Source: Trueperaceae bacterium (GTDB lineage: Bacteria > Deinococcota > Deinococci > Deinococcales > Trueperaceae). From it: a stretch of 15,079 nucleotides of DNA. The notes below the pieces were generated by a model that did no database searches, was not told where the DNA came from, and saw nothing but the letters and a program-made list of their open reading frames with translations. Positions 12,286-15,079 of the stretch are shown one piece after another. The position numbers and the translations under genes were made by a program. The stretch spans positions 1 through 15,079 of the forward strand of contig SLSQ01000327.1 in assembly GCA_007130355.1 (NCBI GenBank), written 5' to 3'. The first letter of the stretch is position 1. Every line of letters starts with the position of its first letter.

Positions 12286-13115
12286 TCATCGTGAAGCTGG
12301 GCGGCGCGGCCGGTATCGACCCCGCGCCGCTGGTCCGCGAGGTCGCGACGCGGAGCGCGGCGGGCGAGGAGCTGGTCCTGGTGCACGGCGGGAGCGACGC
12401 GACCGACCGGCTCTCGACCGCGCTCGGCCGACCGCCACGCTTCGTGACCGGACCGACGGGGCGGGTCAGCCGCGTGACCGACGCCGCGACGCTCGCCGAC
12501 TTCACGATGGCGTGCGCCCTGCGCAACGCCGAACTGGTCCGGGACCTGCGGGCCGCCGGCGTCGACGCGGTCGGCCTGCGCGGGGTGGACGGCGGGGTCC
12601 TGCGCGCGCGCCGCAAGCGCGCCCTCCGCTACGTCGAGGGGGGCAAGACGAAGCTGCTGCGCGACGACCGTACCGGTTCGGTGACCGGCGTCGACGCGCG
12701 GTTGCTACGGCTGCTGACCGGCGACGGACGGGTGCCGGTGCTCTCGCCCCCCGCCCTCGCCGACGACGGCACCGCCGTCAACGTCGACGCCGACCGGGCC
12801 GCCGCGGCGGTCGCCACCGCGCTCGGCGCCGAAGGGTTGCTGCTGCTCTCGAACGTGCCCGGCCTGTTGCGCGACCCGAACGATCCGGACGACCGAGTCG
12901 ACACGATCGATCCGGACGACCCCGACGCGCTCGCGGCGGCCGAGGCCGCCGCGCAGGGCCGCATGCGCGCCAAGCTCGACGCCGCCGTCGACGCCGTCCG
13001 GAGCGGCGTGGCGCGGGCGTTCCTGGCCGACGCCCGCACCCCCGATCCGATCGGGGCGGCGCTGGCCGGCTCGGGTACGATCGTGCGACGCTCGCACCGA
13101 GGAGGCACTCCATGA
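12282..13115 (+). CDS. lysZ: LysW-aminoadipate kinase LysZ (277 aa)
   Basis: Amino-acid-kinase-family enzyme (ArgB homologue) that phosphorylates the distal carboxyl of LysW-linked aminoadipate with ATP. The sequence begins VIIVKLGG with the phosphate-binding Lys5, followed by VLVHGGSDATDRLSTALG, PPRFVTGPTGRVSRVTD, a GLRGVDGGVLRARRK segment, TGSVTGVDARLLRLL, PVLSPPAL, VNVDADRAAAAVATALGAE and LLLSNVPGLL. The C-terminal QGRMRAKLDAAVDAVRSGV and SGTIVR close the family pattern. Order and spacing match Thermus LysZ. Residues about 198-216 are an acidic Asp/Pro-rich loop (DPNDPDDRVDTIDPDD) encoded partly by a 13-nt direct repeat (12882-12894 and 12909-12921). GTG 12282 overlaps lysY by 4 nt and the stop overlaps lysJ as ATGA. 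Confidence 0.95.
   Translation: MIIVKLGGAAGIDPAPLVREVATRSAAGEELVLVHGGSDATDRLSTALGRPPRFVTGPTGRVSRVTDAATLADFTMACALRNAELVRDLRAAGVDAVGLRGVDGGVLRARRKRALRYVEGGKTKLLRDDRTGSVTGVDARLLRLLTGDGRVPVLSPPALADDGTAVNVDADRAAAAVATALGAEGLLLLSNVPGLLRDPNDPDDRVDTIDPDDPDALAAAEAAAQGRMRAKLDAAVDAVRSGVARAFLADARTPDPIGAALAGSGTIVRRSHRGGTP
13099..13105 (+). promoter_or_regulatory. Ribosome-binding site of lysJ
   Basis: GAGGAGG ends 6 nt before the ATG at 13112, within the last codons of lysZ. It is the strongest Shine-Dalgarno match in the lysine operon, so lysJ may be translated at a higher or more independent rate than the coupled genes before it. Confidence 0.7.
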
Positions 13116-14335
13116 CCGACCGTGACGCCCCGTCCCACGCTCCGGGACCCGCCACCCACGAGCTCCTGCAGCGCGAGGCCCGCCACCACAGCGGCCTCTG
13201 GTCGCCGCGCCGCGCCTTCGTCGCCGGCGACGGCTGCACCCTGATCGACGCCGACGGCAACCGGTTCCTCGACATGATGGCCGGCATCGCCGTCGCTTCG
13301 CTCGGCCACGCCCATCCCGACCTCACCGAAGCGATCGCGGCGCAAGCGGGACGGCTCGTCACCGGACCGCAGAACCTGGCGAACGACGTGCGCACCGACT
13401 TCCTCGAGGCGCTGTTCCGGCTCGCCCCCGCGCCGCTGAACCGCGCCTTCCTGTCGAGCTCCGGCTCCGAGGCGAACGAGGCGGCGATCAAGTGGGCCCA
13501 CGCCGCGACCGGCCGGTCGGTGTTCGTCGCCTGCAAGCGCGGCTTCCACGGCCGCACCCTCGGGGCGCTGCCGCTCACTTGGACGCCCGCCTACCGCGAG
13601 CCGTTCGAGGCGCTGCTCGGGCACGAGGCCCGCTTCGTGTCGTACGGCGACGTGGACGCTCTCGACGCGGCGATCGGCGACGACGTGGCCGCGTTCGTGA
13701 TGGAGCCGGTACAGGGGGAGGGCGGCATCCACCCCGCCGACCGGGCGTTCGTCCAGGAGGCGCGCCGCCTGACCCGCGAGCGGGGCGCGCTGCTGCTCTT
13801 CGACGAGATCCAGAGCGGCGCCGGCCGCACCGGACGGTTCCTCGCCCACCAGCACTTCGGGGTCGACGCCGACGTCGTGACCATGGCGAAGGGCCTCGGC
13901 GGCGGCGTGCCGATCGGGGCGACGCTGATGACCGATGCGGTCGCCGAGGCGATGCCGGCCGGCGGCCACGGCACCACCTTCGGCGGCAACCCGCTCGCCG
14001 CCGCCGCCGGACTCGTGGTGCTGCGCGCGCTCGAGGACGGACTGCTGCAGCACGTCGCCGAGGTCGGCGACCACCTGCACGCGCGCCTGAACGAGCTGGC
14101 CGAGTCGGAACCGCGCGTGCGCTCCGTCCGCGGGCTCGGCCTGATGGTCGGCATCGAGTTCAAGGAGAAGGTCGCGAAGATCGCCGAGGCGCTCGAGAAC
14201 CGGGGCGTCCTCGCCATCCCGGCCGGCGCCACCGTGCTCCGCTTCGTCCCGCCCCTGGTCGTGTCGACGTCCGAGCTGGACCGCGCCGTCGAAGCCCTGC
14301 GCGGGGCGCTCGCCGACACCGCGCCGGAGGCCTGA
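13112..14335 (+). CDS. lysJ: LysW-lysine/ornithine aminotransferase LysJ (407 aa)
   Basis: Pyridoxal-phosphate class III aminotransferase that uses glutamate to convert LysW-linked aminoadipate semialdehyde to LysW-gamma-L-lysine; related to ArgD. Motifs include YID-like LIDADGNRFLDMMAGIAVASLGH (in parts: FLDMMAGIAV at 52-61), the cofactor phosphate region SSGSEANEAAIK (116-127), GFHGRT (144-149), MEPVQGEGG (197-205), LLFDEIQSGAGRTG (228-241), and MAKGLGGG with the Schiff-base Lys260. HGTTFGGNPLAAAAG and VRSVRGLGLMVGIEF follow. Length is typical. ATG 13112 has a strong GAGGAGG site and overlaps the lysZ stop. No standard gene start follows immediately after its stop, unlike the other junctions of the operon (see the lysK entry). 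Confidence 0.95.
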   Translation: MTDRDAPSHAPGPATHELLQREARHHSGLWSPRRAFVAGDGCTLIDADGNRFLDMMAGIAVASLGHAHPDLTEAIAAQAGRLVTGPQNLANDVRTDFLEALFRLAPAPLNRAFLSSSGSEANEAAIKWAHAATGRSVFVACKRGFHGRTLGALPLTWTPAYREPFEALLGHEARFVSYGDVDALDAAIGDDVAAFVMEPVQGEGGIHPADRAFVQEARRLTRERGALLLFDEIQSGAGRTGRFLAHQHFGVDADVVTMAKGLGGGVPIGATLMTDAVAEAMPAGGHGTTFGGNPLAAAAGLVVLRALEDGLLQHVAEVGDHLHARLNELAESEPRVRSVRGLGLMVGIEFKEKVAKIAEALENRGVLAIPAGATVLRFVPPLVVSTSELDRAVEALRGALADTAPEA

Positions 14336-14340
14336 CACGC

Positions 14341-14383
14341 ACGGTCCCGACGGGCTCCGGCCGGACGGTCCTGACGGAACCGG
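14341..14383 (+). repeat. Imperfect 20/19-nt direct repeat between lysJ and lysK
   Basis: Copy 1 is 14341-14360 (ACGGTCCCGACGGGCTCCGG); copy 2 is 14365-14383 (ACGGTCCTGACGGAACCGG). They differ by a few substitutions and a one-base length difference. The 10-bp palindrome TCCGGCCGGA (14356-14365) bridges them. The one-base difference equals the shift needed to join the frame that starts at CTG 14332 to the lysK frame. Confidence 0.7.
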
Positions 14384-14411
14384 CTTCGCTCGTGAGCTGC
14401 TGACGAGGGTC

Positions 14412-15079
14412 GTGGGCGTGCCCAGCCCGTCCGGCGCCGAAGCGGAGGCGGTGGGGGCGCTTCGCCGCGCCGTGGCGGGGCGTCCGCTCCGCAGCGAGGT
14501 CGACGGCGCGGGCAGCCTGCACCTCTCGTACGGCGACGGGCCGAAGCGACTGCTGCTGCTGGGGCACGTCGACACCGTGTCCGGAGGACCCGCCGTGCAC
14601 GACGACGGCACCTGGCTGCACGGCCGCGGGTCGGTCGACGCGAAGGGGCCGCTCTGCGCCGCCGTCGCCGCCCTGATCGGCACCGCGGAGGAGGGGAGCC
14701 TCGGCCCCGACTGGACGGTCCACCTGGTGGCCGCCGTCGGCGAGGAGGCGCCCGGAAGCCCGGGCGCGCGCCGCCTGCTCGACGACTCCGGGCCGCCGGA
14801 CGCCATGATCGTGCTCGAGCCGTCCGGCTGGGACGCCGTGACGCTCGGCTACAAGGGCCACCTGCGTGCCCGGCTGCGGTGCGACCGCCCCTCCGCCCAC
14901 TCGGCCGGACCGGCGGCGTCGGCCGCCGACCGCGTGGTGCGGGCCGCCGCGGCGCTTCTGTCGGCGCTCGACGACGAGGGCGCGGACGGACCGGCGGAGT
15001 CCGGCGCCTTCGGGCGCCTGACCGGCACCGTCACCTCCCTCCGCCACGCGCACGATGGCGCGGTCGAGACGGCCGAAGC
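14412..15079 (+). CDS. lysK: LysW-lysine hydrolase LysK, 5' portion (continues past window; start uncertain)
   Basis: Metal-dependent M20-family hydrolase that releases lysine from LysW, the last step of the pathway. From GTG 14412 the readable metal ligands are GHVDTV (His52, Asp54), the bridging Asp76 in GRGSVDAKGP, and the catalytic/ligand pair Glu111-Glu112 in VGEEAPGS, followed by EPSG and YKGHL. The reading frame has no stop to the window end. The family N-terminal helix appears to begin upstream: in the same frame, bases 14379 onward read TGFARELLTRVVGVPSPSG. That stretch has no ATG, GTG or TTG before 14412 back to the in-frame stop at 14142. GTG 14418 has a GAGGG site 8 nt upstream; CTG 14394 and 14397 are also possible. 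A lost base in the repeat at 14341-14383 would explain the missing start. Family call is firm; start is not. Confidence 0.88.
   Translation, partial: MGVPSPSGAEAEAVGALRRAVAGRPLRSEVDGAGSLHLSYGDGPKRLLLLGHVDTVSGGPAVHDDGTWLHGRGSVDAKGPLCAAVAALIGTAEEGSLGPDWTVHLVAAVGEEAPGSPGARRLLDDSGPPDAMIVLEPSGWDAVTLGYKGHLRARLRCDRPSAHSAGPAASAADRVVRAAAALLSALDDEGADGPAESGAFGRLTGTVTSLRHAHDGAVETAE

Noticed and set aside
1..15079. Mobile elements, CRISPR arrays, toxin-antitoxin or phage-defence loci
   Set aside because: No transposase, integrase, spaced repeat array or defence-family motif was seen. All sizeable genes fit housekeeping or known metabolic families.

Overview
The window looks like chromosomal DNA of a very GC-rich member of the Deinococcota (Deinococcus/Truepera-type). 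This is inferred from three things together. It carries a LysW-carrier lysine pathway, known from Thermus/Deinococcus and some archaea. It encodes BshC of bacillithiol synthesis. It also shows repeated TANNNT boxes 5-7 nt before start codons, the leaderless-mRNA arrangement common in Deinococcus. Nearly all of the window is coding. I see no rRNA, tRNA, CRISPR array, insertion sequence, prophage or plasmid feature.

Layout. Bases 1-1264 (minus) are the N-terminal two thirds of dnaX, the clamp-loader subunit, cut by the window edge. Facing away from it, 1318-3413 (plus) is a two-gene operon: a patatin-like phospholipase overlapped by a DUF815-type AAA ATPase. On the minus strand follow a ComB-family phosphatase and a WecG/TagA-type glycosyltransferase (5001-3447), overlapping by 14 nt. 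bshC (5108-6703, plus) is divergent from comB. Then comes the minus-strand operon mutY - acyl-CoA thioesterase - guaB (9773-6716). It converges on bshC across a 12-bp gap filled by a near-perfect inverted repeat.

Bases 9774-10100 are the only sizeable non-coding stretch, between divergent mutY and lysW. They hold a good sigma70-type promoter for the lysine operon and several small inverted repeats.

Bases 10101-15079 (plus) are the lysine operon lysW-lysX-lysY-lysZ-lysJ-lysK, with lysK cut by the window end. LysX ligates alpha-aminoadipate to the C-terminal Glu of LysW, LysZ phosphorylates it, LysY reduces it, LysJ transaminates it, and LysK releases lysine. The first four junctions are 4-nt NTGA overlaps, implying translational coupling. 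Two points stand out. LysW keeps the C-terminal EDWGE carrier tail but has no cysteine at all, so the zinc site of the Thermus protein is gone. The lysJ-lysK junction lacks a normal start codon at the expected place and contains a 20/19-nt imperfect repeat whose one-base difference is exactly a frame change.

No wholly unknown multi-gene system was found. The best leads are the cysteine-free carrier protein, the leaderless promoter architecture, and the lysK junction.
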